Shown here one piece after another: positions 18,327 through 26,239 of a stretch of 64,000 nt of DNA; the stretch's first letter is position 1; every line of letters starts with the position of its first letter. Under the pieces are notes generated by a model. The model did no database searches. It had not been told where the DNA came from and was given only the letters and a program-made list of their open reading frames with translations. The stretch spans positions 186,001 through 250,000 of the forward strand of contig NZ_SZNM01000003.1 of the NCBI RefSeq assembly GCF_005870085.1. The letters run 5' to 3'. Both the position numbers and the translations under genes were made by a program. Source of the stretch: Aquibacillus sediminis (GTDB lineage: Bacteria > Bacillota > Bacilli > Bacillales > Amphibacillaceae).

Positions 18327-19367
18327 TTAAATTGTTTCCATATTAATAAACGGTGTATCATAGTCAAGCATACCTTTAATTTGTTTAATGTTGATCTTTT
18401 CACCTTGTAAAAAGCGATTGAAATCAAAAATCACTGGCATGCGATTAGCACCGATTGCGAACCATGCTTTTCTCTCTTGTGGAAGATACGCAGCAGTATG
18501 CAATGTACCTGACCATGCATCATATTTTGGTGAGAAAACATCTTTTTCTTTATCATTTAACATCCGAAATGCATGATAAACATCCTTTTGCTTTTCCGCC
18601 ATCAATTGTTGTCTGCGAATCGAATCATCCATTCGATACCTGTTCTCTTCTTTTAACATTTCAAAATGATTCGTACTAACATTAGACTTACGCGCAACTA
18701 CAGAACGTGGTGATGCTTCCACTACATATGTTTCACCGGTTGGATCCAATACTACATAACTAAATGATGTACGATGCGGTATTTCCTTTAATAACATGAT
18801 TGCATCATCGACTGTTGCACATGTTTCTAAAATAATCCGTCCAATCATATTGCATATAAACCCATCACCAGAACCAACCCGATTGATGAAGTTATAGCCC
18901 ATTGCCAAACCTTTTTCATTGATCCCATCCATTCGCCCAGTTATTTGCATGGATGGGCCCATCACCGCATAACCTGTATCGGTTGGCTGATAAGCAAGAA
19001 ACCGGCCTTCATACCCGGCTGGATGGCTATCATAATTACGTATCAAAAATTTATCTCCTGTTAAAATCGAACAGCCACTTCGTCCATAATCCACATAATG
19101 ACCGCCAAACTCACGCAATGCATCTTCCCTCTTCCAATGTAATGCATCCGCTAACCCCTGAATTTCATCTAACATACCTGGAATAAATGTTGACAATAGA
19201 TCAATAGATTCCTTCGCATTGATACTAAAATGGCGCTTCCTTCTCGACGCCCATTGCTTGTGGCGAACTGGCAAGATTGGAGACTCGTTTAACAACTCCC
19301 CTTGCATATATCCAAAATCATAATGATTTCCTCTAAATTGAATGACATCACTATAAACTTGTTTCAT
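18327..19367 (-). CDS. C45-family autoproteolytic acyltransferase/hydrolase
   Basis: A 346-residue Ntn-hydrolase-like protein related to acyl-CoA:6-aminopenicillanate acyltransferase. The candidate nucleophile is Cys99 in YGRSGCSILTGDKFLIRNYD, where autocleavage before Cys would free the active N-terminus. MDGINEKGLAMGYNFI and FICNMIGRIILETCATVDDA are family-typical. Bacterial relatives hydrolyse or transfer acyl groups on small molecules; the substrate is not predictable. It has no signal peptide. It is transcribed alone and ends at its own terminator. Confidence 0.85.
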   Translation of the reverse strand: MKQVYSDVIQFRGNHYDFGYMQGELLNESPILPVRHKQWASRRKRHFSINAKESIDLLSTFIPGMLDEIQGLADALHWKREDALREFGGHYVDYGRSGCSILTGDKFLIRNYDSHPAGYEGRFLAYQPTDTGYAVMGPSMQITGRMDGINEKGLAMGYNFINRVGSGDGFICNMIGRIILETCATVDDAIMLLKEIPHRTSFSYVVLDPTGETYVVEASPRSVVARKSNVSTNHFEMLKEENRYRMDDSIRRQQLMAEKQKDVYHAFRMLNDKEKDVFSPKYDAWSGTLHTAAYLPQERKAWFAIGANRMPVIFDFNRFLQGEKINIKQIKGMLDYDTPFINMETI

Positions 19368-19482
19368 TTAAAATTCCTCATTTCTAAAACCTACAAGTAG
19401 TCAAGTTCATACATTATCTTATGATGGAAAGATTGGTCAAATGTGGTGCACCTATTAAATTGAATTCCTTAACGTCTTTTAG

Positions 19483-19554
19483 TATTTCTGTGTAAGGATA
19501 CCTAATTGTAGATATCCTTACACAGAAATACGCATGAGTTACTCATGCGTATTT
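19483..19554. terminator. two overlapping perfect hairpins after the c-di-GMP-controlled gene
   Basis: The first is an 18-bp perfect inverted repeat, TATTTCTGTGTAAGGATA (19483-19500) against 19513-19530, with a 12-base loop. The second is a 13-bp perfect repeat, AAATACGCATGAG (19526-19538) against 19542-19554, with a 3-base loop. The arms share 19526-19530, so the two hairpins are mutually exclusive at full length. They lie between two minus-strand genes. Confidence 0.7.
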
Positions 19555-19564
19555 TTCAATATTA

Positions 19565-20089
19565 TTATTCTGTAGTTGTTTCTGGAAAGATTTCATTAAA
19601 TTTTGCATCTAGTGCTTGTTGAGCAGTAGTAATTTGCGTATTTGCAGTTTCTGTTAATTCAGCTTTTTTGGCCTCAATTTCTGTTGACGCTTTACTATCA
19701 GCTTCTGTTTGTAAACTATCGTTATACTCTGTTACTTCTGTACCGATACGTTCTTTTTCAACATCAGCATGTCCTGTAATTTGTGTTTGTATTTTCGTTT
19801 TTAATTGCTCTAAAAATGTTCCTAGATCGGAAACAGTTGCACCATTTTCACTTTCACCTGTTGTAACAAGTTCTGCATCACTTGAAGCGAAAACAGAATT
19901 AGCGAAGTTTGATAATTGGGTCAGAAAAGCAGGATTTATTGCTGCATATGCTGCTGTTCCTCCAAAGAATAACGACATGGCTAAAACGATGATAGAAAAC
20001 TTCTTCGCTACTGAAGAACCTTTCTTCTTACTTGGTCTTACTCTATTTGATGCTTGTAATCTTTCTTTTCTTGATTTTGTGATCTCCAT
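19565..20089 (-). CDS. exported protein of unknown function under c-di-GMP riboswitch control
   Basis: A 174-residue protein. A basic N-terminus (residues 1-28, many Lys/Arg/Ser) is followed by a hydrophobic segment (FSIIVLAMSLFFGGTAAYAA). The remainder is acidic and largely helical, with Gln, Glu, Ala and Thr predominating, and likely coiled-coil (EIEAKKAELTETANTQITTA). The first half is therefore a membrane anchor or long signal and the rest is extracytoplasmic. I do not recognise the family. The cyclic-di-GMP-I aptamer 54 bp upstream ties it to the sessile/motile switch. A surface or cell-envelope role is inferred from that and the export signal. The ribosome site is AAAGGATGATTTTGG. Confidence 0.8.
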   Translation of the reverse strand: MEITKSRKERLQASNRVRPSKKKGSSVAKKFSIIVLAMSLFFGGTAAYAAINPAFLTQLSNFANSVFASSDAELVTTGESENGATVSDLGTFLEQLKTKIQTQITGHADVEKERIGTEVTEYNDSLQTEADSKASTEIEAKKAELTETANTQITTAQQALDAKFNEIFPETTTE

Positions 20090-20125
20090 CCAAAATCATC
20101 CTTTCAACTGAGATTTTTTAAAATC

Positions 20126-20216
20126 CCCACTTCAAAGGCGAAGTGGCAACTGGCTGACTTAGCATTTGCCTTAGTCCCTATAGCTTTGCGTCCGTACCTT
20201 TCAGCACGTTTGCCAT
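20126..20216 (-). ncRNA. cyclic-di-GMP-I (GEMM) riboswitch with terminator-like hairpin
   Basis: On the minus strand the aptamer reads GGCAAACG, then TGAAAGG, then GGACGCAAAGCTATAGGG, then ACTAAGGC, and closes with CAGCCAGTTGCC. GGACGCAAAGC and the GGCAAAC...GTTGCC closing helix are hallmarks of the class. It is followed by a 7-bp hairpin, CCACTTC / GAAGTGG (20127-20146), that shares bases with the closing helix, and then GGATTTT. This fits a transcription switch in which aptamer closure competes with the terminator. That would make it an ON switch; the direction is inferred from base overlap only. A TATACT -10 candidate sits at 20246-20251. Confidence 0.9.
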
Positions 20217-20441
20217 AGGAATATTAAACAATAAAAGCGATGGAAAGTATATAGCATCTTAATGGTGCATTACCCATTAATTGGTTTGAAAACATAACCT
20301 TTTCCTTTTCGTTTTTAAAGAAACAATCATAAAGTAAGCTCTTGGTGAAGACAGAGGCTTCGTGCACATATTTGATTACAACCTTTCAACTACGCAAATG
20401 ATTCATCTTAGCTAACATTTTATACTTTCCTGCCCGTGAAA
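20217..20441. promoter_or_regulatory. promoter region of the riboswitch transcript
   Basis: AT-rich DNA without a reading frame. It holds the probable promoter for the c-di-GMP riboswitch (TATACT at 20246-20251 on the minus strand). I see nothing else. Confidence 0.4.
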
Positions 20442-20486
20442 AAAAAACATGGAAACTCATATCCAGCATGAGTTTCCATGTTTTTT
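20442..20486. terminator. terminator after the duplicated-domain lipoprotein gene
   Basis: A perfect 19-bp inverted repeat including A6/T6 ends, with core ACATGGAAACTCAT and a 7-base loop. It can serve either strand and follows the minus-strand lipoprotein gene. Confidence 0.9.
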
Positions 20487-20544
20487 AGTCAGTAAAAGTA
20501 ACCTGTGAATTTTTTCATTTGAAAGTATCTCGTTCAGACAATAG

Positions 20545-21249
20545 TTACTCTTGCTCTGTATCAACATCTAGTTCTTGTTTTACCTGTTCTAGGTCAATGT
20601 CTTGTTTAATTCTATCTTGTGTTTCATTATCAAAATCTTCTACGATCATATTTGCTAACTTAAACACTTCTGCATTCTCCGAGGATCCCTCTAACGATTG
20701 AACTATAAGTTCGTCAGATGTAGGCTGCAGTTCTTCAACAGTGATTGGCTGATTTCTATACTGTGTAAGCACACGTGTATAAGCTCCTTCTTCTAATAAC
20801 TCTTCCATTTCTGCAATACTATCTACTTCTTGTTTGATTTTTTCGAATTCAAAACCTTCCTCAATTCTTGCCTTTGTATCACTATCAAAACCGTCTACAA
20901 TTACAATGGCTAGTTTTAACACTTGTACATTCTCCATAGATCCTTCTATGGATTGAATTAATAAGTCATCAGAAGTTGATTGTAGCTCTTCGTTCGTAAT
21001 TGGATTGTTTTTATACTGTGAAAGCACACGGGTATACGCACTCTCACTAAATAAACTGTCCATTTCTTTAAGAGATTCTAATTCATCGATATTAAATGTA
21101 TCAGTTAACTGATCTTCCTCTATTTTATTGATCGCCTCGTCATAGTTTCCCGTTTCAATCAAAGCCGTTACTTCTTCCATCTGGTCCTGGGTCCCACAAC
21201 CTACTAATGCTACGGTTATAAGTAATAGAATAAATACAAATTTCTTCAT
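20545..21249 (-). CDS. lipoprotein with two tandem homologous domains, unknown
   Basis: The start is taken at the ATG at 21249 (MKKFVFILLLITVALVGCG), because the signal peptide begins there; a longer frame opens at 21300. The lipobox is LVGC, so the 234-residue product is anchored outside the membrane. After a short TPR-like helical stretch (ALIETGNYDEAINKIEE) come two copies of a domain of about 76 residues. One begins SAYTRVLSQYKNNPITNEEL and the other GAYTRVLTQYRNQPITVEEL. Both continue SD(D/E)L(L/I)(I/V)QSxEGSxEN. The sequence is strongly acidic. I do not recognise the family. Confidence 0.75.
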   Translation of the reverse strand: MKKFVFILLLITVALVGCGTQDQMEEVTALIETGNYDEAINKIEEDQLTDTFNIDELESLKEMDSLFSESAYTRVLSQYKNNPITNEELQSTSDDLLIQSIEGSMENVQVLKLAIVIVDGFDSDTKARIEEGFEFEKIKQEVDSIAEMEELLEEGAYTRVLTQYRNQPITVEELQPTSDELIVQSLEGSSENAEVFKLANMIVEDFDNETQDRIKQDIDLEQVKQELDVDTEQE

Positions 21250-21504
21250 TTTATTTATGTTCCTTTCTACAATTTTTTGCAAACAAAACCATTTTACCAT
21301 AAAAATTTTAAATTAAATCAAAGTCGAAAAGTTTAGATAATGTCGATAATTCAGATGTCTATTCCATTTTCACGGATCAAACAATTTGAATACAATTAAC
21401 CTAACAAACCTTTTTCAAAAAATCTTCAAAATAACCTAGATATTTTTGATTTTTAAAAACATTTTGAGCTGTTTCTTCATACAATCCTTATAGAGGTGAT
21501 GAAA

Positions 21505-21945
21505 TTGGCTAGAGTAAAATATACAGATAGTGATGTTTCTTTAATGGCTAGGATGATGAGAGCAGAGGCAGAAGGTGAAGGAAAACAAGGAATGCTTATG
21601 GTAGGGAATGTGATTGTAAATCGGGCAAAAGCTGATTGTTTGGACTTTGAAGATATAAGAACAATCAACGATGTCATTTACCAAGTCCAAGGAGGAAATT
21701 ATTCTTTTGAAGCAGTTCAAAAAGGGAATGTTTTTTATCAACGCGCAAGAGAATCAGAAAAAAGATTAGCCGAACAAACGCTAAAATATTGGAGAGAACA
21801 CCCTTCCAAATATTCTCTTTGGTACTTTAATCCGGCTGGTGCATGCCCACCACAATGGTACAGTCAACCATTTGCTGGACAATACAAGGAACATTGTTAT
21901 TATGAACCAATCGCAAATACATGCGATAGCGCCTATAGATGGTAA
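21505..21945 (+). CDS. cwlJ: spore cortex-lytic hydrolase CwlJ
   Basis: A 146-residue SleB/CwlJ-type hydrolase without a signal peptide, as is usual for CwlJ, which the mother cell deposits in the coat. LMARMMRAEAEGEGKQGMLM includes the conserved catalytic Glu region. LWYFNPAGACPPQWYSQPFAGQ and the final CYYEPIANTCDSAYRW match CwlJ. The TTG at 21505 aligns with the known CwlJ start and follows GAGGTGATGAAA; the ATG at 21499 is too close to the ribosome site. No gerQ gene is adjacent. Confidence 0.88.
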   Translation: MARVKYTDSDVSLMARMMRAEAEGEGKQGMLMVGNVIVNRAKADCLDFEDIRTINDVIYQVQGGNYSFEAVQKGNVFYQRARESEKRLAEQTLKYWREHPSKYSLWYFNPAGACPPQWYSQPFAGQYKEHCYYEPIANTCDSAYRW

Positions 21946-21951
21946 AAAAGT

Positions 21952-21998
21952 TTGGGGTATAGCGACAACGGATTACACCGTATGTCGCTATACCCCAA
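21952..21998 (-). terminator. terminator between the convergent cwlJ and cbiQ genes
   Basis: A 16-bp perfect inverted repeat, TTGGGGTATAGCGACA / TGTCGCTATACCCCAA. On the minus strand it is followed by a T6 tract, so it chiefly terminates cbiQ, and it sits just after the cwlJ stop on the other strand. Confidence 0.85.
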
Positions 21999-22011
21999 GC
22001 TTCCACAACGT

Positions 22012-22737
22012 TTAGCTAAAGAAAGAACTCCTTTCGATTACAATAATTATGGTGATGATGCTTATAGCAAGGACCGTTTTTATGATATCTTTACTTGTCA
22101 TCCGTTTCGGCGGGCTGAACTGTAATTGTCCATCAAATCCCCTTGATGCCATCGCCTTATACATATTATCCGATCGTTCAATTGCTCTCACTAGTAATCC
22201 TGCAGTCAACTGACCATAAACTCGTAATTTACCAACATTAATGCCCCCACGAAAAAAACGAGATTTAGCAGCCGTTAACATTCTATCGATATCTTCGAGA
22301 AACATAAATACATAACGGTAAGATAAAACTAAAATCGTTATTAACTTTAACGGAATTCGAAAGCCCGCAAGACCATTAACCAATTGATCTAAGCTCTGGG
22401 ATTCCAATACAATCGTAATAATTGTCATCGACGTAAAAGCCTTTAAAAGGATTAGCATTGCAAAGATAACACTACCCGTTTCTTGTTGCCATAACAAAGG
22501 AACAGTCATTAATAACAGGAATGGCGTTATAATTAAATACCTTTGTAATAATAATGTGATAGGTATTTTCATCACAACGAATACAATAACAGATAAAACA
22601 TAAGCAGCCATTACGTATGGAAGGTTTGTTAAGCTAATCACGCCAAATATATAACCAATAGCAGCAATTAGTTTAGCCCTTGATTCCCAATTTGCGGCCC
22701 ACTTTGGCACTGTGCCAACCTGTTGTTGATTATTCAT
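22012..22737 (-). CDS. cbiQ: ECF transporter T component (CbiQ type)
   Basis: A protein of about 241 residues with five to six membrane segments. LSYRYVFMFLEDIDRM and the coupling motif AMASRGFDG, which contacts the ATPase, identify the EcfT/CbiQ family. The start is set at the ATG at 22737 (MNNQQQVG), spaced from GGGG; the ATG at 22746 is too close. It is the last gene of a four-gene run with cbiM and two exported proteins, and should pair with the CbiO at 26876-27709. Confidence 0.88.
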   Translation of the reverse strand: MNNQQQVGTVPKWAANWESRAKLIAAIGYIFGVISLTNLPYVMAAYVLSVIVFVVMKIPITLLLQRYLIITPFLLLMTVPLLWQQETGSVIFAMLILLKAFTSMTIITIVLESQSLDQLVNGLAGFRIPLKLITILVLSYRYVFMFLEDIDRMLTAAKSRFFRGGINVGKLRVYGQLTAGLLVRAIERSDNMYKAMASRGFDGQLQFSPPKRMTSKDIIKTVLAISIITIIIVIERSSFFS

Positions 22738-22792
22738 AGCTATCATACCCCTATTTAGAACACACTTGGGTCTTTCGTTTATAAGCTAACCG

Positions 22793-23614
22793 CTAATTTT
22801 TCCTATTTTGTACCAACAGCATAATCGTTGCCCCGATAAATAATCCAATGACTAACATGGCAACTAATGTCCAACTATTATTACTAGATGGTTCTTCTTC
22901 ATTCGTATCAAGCAGTAATGTCGATGTATGACTTGTTTCTTCATACTCCTCACCGTCGATGGAACCACTTTCTTCGAGTACAACATTCGCCTTGATTAAC
23001 CACTTTCCGGTTGATTGAACATCAAAGGTGAACTTTCCGTCTTGATCTGAGACTTGTTCTAACACTTCATGTTCTGGACCATATGCTGTCACTGTCGTCT
23101 CTCCAACTGGTTCTCCATTTAATGTAACTTGCCCTTCCAAACGACCTGTTGAAAAGTCAGCTATATTTATTTCTGGTATAATTTCAAGTTCTAGATCAAC
23201 TGGATCTTCTGCCGTTGTATTACCATCACCGACATGATAAGCGAGTTTGGCCATTTGACTACTTAGTTGTGTCGTATCACTATCATCTGGTGTATATGTA
23301 CTTTGTTTTCGTTCTGCCCAAAAAATATAGTCACCTTCATCACTAATTGGAACGTATGCCCTTGCACTGACTCCAGCAGCTTCCAATTCAAGTTGTTCTT
23401 CTTCGCCATCTGGATAACGCACAGAGAGTTGATAATCCTTATGACTTGCTTCACTCATATAATCACGTATATGTCCCCAAACAACATCAACCCTTAATTC
23501 TTCTCTTTCTGAAAATTCCTCTACATCAATATACAGCTCATGTGCATGGACGCCTGGTACAAACAGACAAAAAAGCAGTAGGAAGAAAAAGATCGATAGA
23601 ACCATTTGTTTCAT
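22793..23614 (-). CDS. exported DUF4198-like accessory protein of the Ni/Co transporter
   Basis: A 273-residue protein starting at the ATG at 23614 (AAGGTGG nine bases upstream). It has a signal peptide (SIFFFLLLFCLFVPGVHAHE) leaving an N-terminal His-containing end. A DUF4198-like region and an Ig/carboxypeptidase-regulatory-like stretch (GRLEGQVTLNGEPVGETTVTAY) follow. A C-terminal membrane anchor (WTLVAMLVIGLFIGATIMLL) closes the protein. Similar proteins (NikK type) accompany nickel or cobalt ECF systems. A metal-capture role outside the membrane is inferred. Confidence 0.7.
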   Translation of the reverse strand: MKQMVLSIFFFLLLFCLFVPGVHAHELYIDVEEFSEREELRVDVVWGHIRDYMSEASHKDYQLSVRYPDGEEEQLELEAAGVSARAYVPISDEGDYIFWAERKQSTYTPDDSDTTQLSSQMAKLAYHVGDGNTTAEDPVDLELEIIPEINIADFSTGRLEGQVTLNGEPVGETTVTAYGPEHEVLEQVSDQDGKFTFDVQSTGKWLIKANVVLEESGSIDGEEYEETSHTSTLLLDTNEEEPSSNNSWTLVAMLVIGLFIGATIMLLVQNRKN

Positions 23615-23700
23615 TGAATTTTTCCACCTTTCCATAAACGTACTTTATCCAAGACAAGATTTACCAACATAACACCTTTCATTTGCCATTCCTCACCCCA

Positions 23701-24135
23701 TCACTTTTTCTTACGCGTTCGAACATAAAAAACTGCTCCAATGAATGATAAAAAGGAAACACCTAACAATGCCCGAATAAAAACAGGAATCCCTTCCATA
23801 CCGTTTGTATCTTCTTGGATTGACGATGCTCGGTGTCCTAATCCATCATTAGCTACAAGTCGATGAACATCGCTCTGATGTTCATAATCCAGGTAACCTT
23901 CATCATTCACCTCATGCTTAAATAATTGCCTGCCATCTGCATCATAGGTGGTGACAACTGCAAGTTTGGCAGGAGTACCGTCATCATAACGAACTTGAAT
24001 AACACGATCATCAACATGCTCAATAATCATTCTGTGTGCTTCCGCAATCATTGGATAAAAAAATAAAATAGTCAAAATAAGCGAACTAGCGACAATAAGT
24101 TGATAAACCTTCTTACTTAGCACCCTACTCACCAC
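23701..24135 (-). CDS. small exported, membrane-anchored accessory protein of the Ni/Co transporter
   Basis: A 144-residue protein with an N-terminal hydrophobic signal (LIVASSLILTILFFYPMIAEA) directly followed by HRMIIEHVDD. A beta-rich middle (VRYDDGTPAKLAVVTTYDADG) and a C-terminal membrane helix (FIRALLGVSFLSFIGAVFYV) follow. It overlaps the end of cbiM by 11 bp, so coupling is likely. Position and topology suggest the role filled by CbiN or NikL in other ECF metal transporters, though sequence identity to CbiN is not visible. Confidence 0.65.
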   Translation of the reverse strand: MVSRVLSKKVYQLIVASSLILTILFFYPMIAEAHRMIIEHVDDRVIQVRYDDGTPAKLAVVTTYDADGRQLFKHEVNDEGYLDYEHQSDVHRLVANDGLGHRASSIQEDTNGMEGIPVFIRALLGVSFLSFIGAVFYVRTRKKK

Positions 24136-24745
24136 CCTTTTCCGTCAATGACTTGAAAAGATACGGCTTAATTGATGCAAGGTGATGAAGCGCAAAACCA
24201 GTGAGTACGCCTTCTAATAACGCAAGAGGGAAATAGGAAACGAGTACTATCTGTATCACAGAGAAGCTACCAGATCCATAACGAGCATCCGAGAGTAATA
24301 AAAGAACGATTAACAAACAAACAGCAACACCAATAGCCGTAAAACCGGCAATACACCCTTTCCAAAAAAGCGATGGGGATTTCCAATATGTAAATAACCA
24401 ATGTATCAGTAACGCTGGGATCGACATTAATAACATATTTGCCCCAAACGTACTGATCCCCCCATGTTGGAATAATATGGCCTGTAAAACTAATCCGACA
24501 AATACAGCTAACGGGGCACGTCGCCCTAATACCAAGCCAAGAAAACCACCTAATAATGGATGGATGGACGTTGGACCAATTGGAATGTTAATTAAGGATG
24601 CAACAAAGAAAGTACCAGACAGCAGACTGATTTTAGGAATTTCTTCTTCGTTTGTCCCTTTCAACGCATAGGTTAGAACACCTACCGCACCCGCTGTTGT
24701 GGCAACAGCTATGGAAATACTTAATACACCGTCAGCAACATGCAT
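24125..24745 (-). CDS. cbiM: ECF transporter S component for Ni or Co (CbiM/NikM)
   Basis: The start is set at the ATG at 24745 (GGGAGG, 6-base spacing), giving MHVADGVLS. The His at position 2 is the metal ligand at the N-terminus of the CbiM/NikM family, which supports this start over the one at 24763. SLINIPIGPTSIHPLLGGFLGLVLG includes the second conserved His region. Five to six further membrane helices follow. Ni versus Co cannot be decided from sequence; the nearby guanidinase-like enzyme makes Ni attractive. Confidence 0.9.
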   Translation of the reverse strand: MHVADGVLSISIAVATTAGAVGVLTYALKGTNEEEIPKISLLSGTFFVASLINIPIGPTSIHPLLGGFLGLVLGRRAPLAVFVGLVLQAILFQHGGISTFGANMLLMSIPALLIHWLFTYWKSPSLFWKGCIAGFTAIGVAVCLLIVLLLLSDARYGSGSFSVIQIVLVSYFPLALLEGVLTGFALHHLASIKPYLFKSLTEKGGE

Positions 24746-24934
24746 AACGAACCTCCCATCCATCTATAAATACCATCTTCTACCTACAACACAAACGAAA
24801 AACGGATTCACCTAACTATATTACTTACAAATGAACATTATGAATGATAAGGGAATCGTTTTATATATCTCAACTGTGCATGCAAAAGTAAGAGTTCGCT
24901 TCGTTTTATTCTATTTTAAGAGTCTCCTACACAG

Positions 24935-24973
24935 AAAAAACGCTTGGATTTGAAGTGACTCCAAGCGTTTTTT
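24935..24973. terminator. terminator after the Tyr/Pro-rich protein gene
   Basis: A perfect 14-bp inverted repeat, AAAAAACGCTTGGA / TCCAAGCGTTTTTT, with an 11-base loop, 15 bp past the stop of the minus-strand gene. Confidence 0.9.
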
Positions 24974-24987
24974 CATTAATTCCTTCC

Positions 24988-25305
24988 TTACTCATCTCTA
25001 AATGGTACATAAGCTCCCAGGTGTTGCGAAGTATGCATTGTATGCAACCATCCCTTTGGATGAGGTATCTTATAATCATCTGATGGATAATGTTTAATGT
25101 TTAACTTATTATAAGTCACAGGTCCCTCTGGTGCATAAGCACAAATATTCCCTTTCGTCATACCCGTATGATCGTATGTTGTTTTCTTCTTTCCTTTAAC
25201 AACATGTTGATCCGCCATTCCATACGTTGGCATTGGTGGTGTTTGATAAGGATATGTTGGTATATAATTTCCCGGTACGTTCGTTGGATAATAATATTGG
25301 TACAC
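24988..25305 (-). CDS. Tyr/Pro-rich protein, possible spore coat component
   Basis: A protein of about 105 residues. The GTG at 25305 is eight bases from GAGGAGG; a GTG at 25311 is also in frame. The N-terminus is Tyr/Pro-rich (YYYPTNVPGNYIPTYPYQTP), a composition common in coat proteins. The C-terminal half (GNICAYAPEGPVTYNKLNI, then HPKGWLHTMHTSQHLGAYV) looks globular. I do not recognise the family. The divergent gerP-like cluster next to it supports a spore role by association only. Confidence 0.6.
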   Translation of the reverse strand: MYQYYYPTNVPGNYIPTYPYQTPPMPTYGMADQHVVKGKKKTTYDHTGMTKGNICAYAPEGPVTYNKLNIKHYPSDDYKIPHPKGWLHTMHTSQHLGAYVPFRDE

Positions 25306-25457
25306 GTGCACTTCCTCCTCAAAAAAGTAGTTTCCTTATATCTGTATTCAAAAAAGGCCTTTTTGGGAATAAATCACGTCACTTTTGACGTTTCACATTT
25401 TACAGATCCTGTGAATAAAATATTGTATCGTTAAATCCTTTTTTAAGGTGGTGCAAC

Positions 25458-25685
25458 ATGGTCCCAACACACATTAATAATATCTTTGGAATTCGGATTA
25501 ACGGCGCGACCAATAATGCCTCAATGAACTATGGTAATGCCGCACATAAAGGACATCAAGCAAACATGAAAATGAATGCCGGTTATTGGCAACCAGGTGA
25601 TGCCAACTTTAGTCCACTTCAATTTAACAATTCAAACATTTCGAATGATCCGGATGTAACAGACCAACCGCAAGCACAAATCTAA
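25458..25685 (+). CDS. GerPA/GerPF-family spore germination protein (first copy)
   Basis: A 75-residue protein: INNIFGIRINGATNNASMNYGN, a central Ala/Asn/Gly stretch with GYWQPGDANFSP, and an end NDPDVTDQPQAQI. The xxDPDVxDQP ending and the size fit the GerPA/GerPF family, which helps germinants pass the coat. A good AAGGTGGTG ribosome site precedes the ATG. It shares about half its residues with the next gene, so the two are tandem duplicates. Confidence 0.8.
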   Translation: MVPTHINNIFGIRINGATNNASMNYGNAAHKGHQANMKMNAGYWQPGDANFSPLQFNNSNISNDPDVTDQPQAQI

Positions 25686-25752
25686 TGTATAGCAGGAGGT
25701 AATACTCTCCTGCTATCTGTTAGTGATTAGATGTATGACAAGGAGGATCTAT

Positions 25753-25974
25753 ATGAGTCATACAAATAATATATTTGGTATCCGTATAAATAATATTATG
25801 AACAATGGTTCCATTAATTTTGGAAATGTTTGGCATACCCAACACCAAGCCAATGTCAAAATGAATGTGGGATACTGGCAAGCTGGTGATGCCAACAATA
25901 GTCCGTTACGATTTGATAATAAGAACTATGCCTATGACCCAGATGTAAAAGATCAACCCCAGCAACAAGTTTAA
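25753..25974 (+). CDS. GerPA/GerPF-family spore germination protein (second copy)
   Basis: A 73-residue protein. The start is set at the ATG at 25753 (AAGGAGGATCTAT before it), giving MSHTNNIFGIRINNIMNNGS. It shares GYWQAGDANNSPLRFDN and YDPDVKDQPQQQ with its upstream neighbour. Confidence 0.8.
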   Translation: MSHTNNIFGIRINNIMNNGSINFGNVWHTQHQANVKMNVGYWQAGDANNSPLRFDNKNYAYDPDVKDQPQQQV

Positions 25975-25994
25975 GAGGGAAAGGCTGACATTTT

Positions 25995-26162
25995 ATGAAT
26001 CTTAAAATTAATATAAAAAATATAAATATCAATTCAATTAGTACATTAGGTTCTATGAACGTAGGGAAAGTTTTTTTTGCCAAGAATAAATCCCAATCGA
26101 TTAGGCTTCCAAAGGAACATTATGAAGAGAAATCCTTTGAGGAAGAAGAAGAAAATAATTAA
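25995..26162 (+). CDS. small GerP-like germination protein (GerPB/GerPD/GerPE type)
   Basis: A 55-residue protein too short for most ORF callers. It reads MNLKINIKNININSISTLGS, then MNVGKVFFAKNKSQS, and ends in a Glu/Asn-rich tail. The alternating Ile/Asn beta pattern followed by a short S-x-N-x-G-K segment recalls the N-termini of GerPB/GerPD/GerPE. An AGGGAAAGG ribosome site precedes it, and the gene sits 20 bp after the second gerPA-like gene and 77 bp before gerPC. Confidence 0.6.
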   Translation: MNLKINIKNININSISTLGSMNVGKVFFAKNKSQSIRLPKEHYEEKSFEEEEENN

Positions 26163-26239
26163 TAGAGATCACCTTTCCCTATATCCAATCACATATAGAC
26201 TGATAAATTTTATAGTCTGTTTTATTAGGAGGGACACCG

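Noticed and set aside
18146-18427. 93-codon minus-strand frame with hydrophobic segments after the C45 gene
   Set aside because: It overlaps the C45 gene end by 100 bp, runs through that gene's terminator, and ends inside a repeat remnant.
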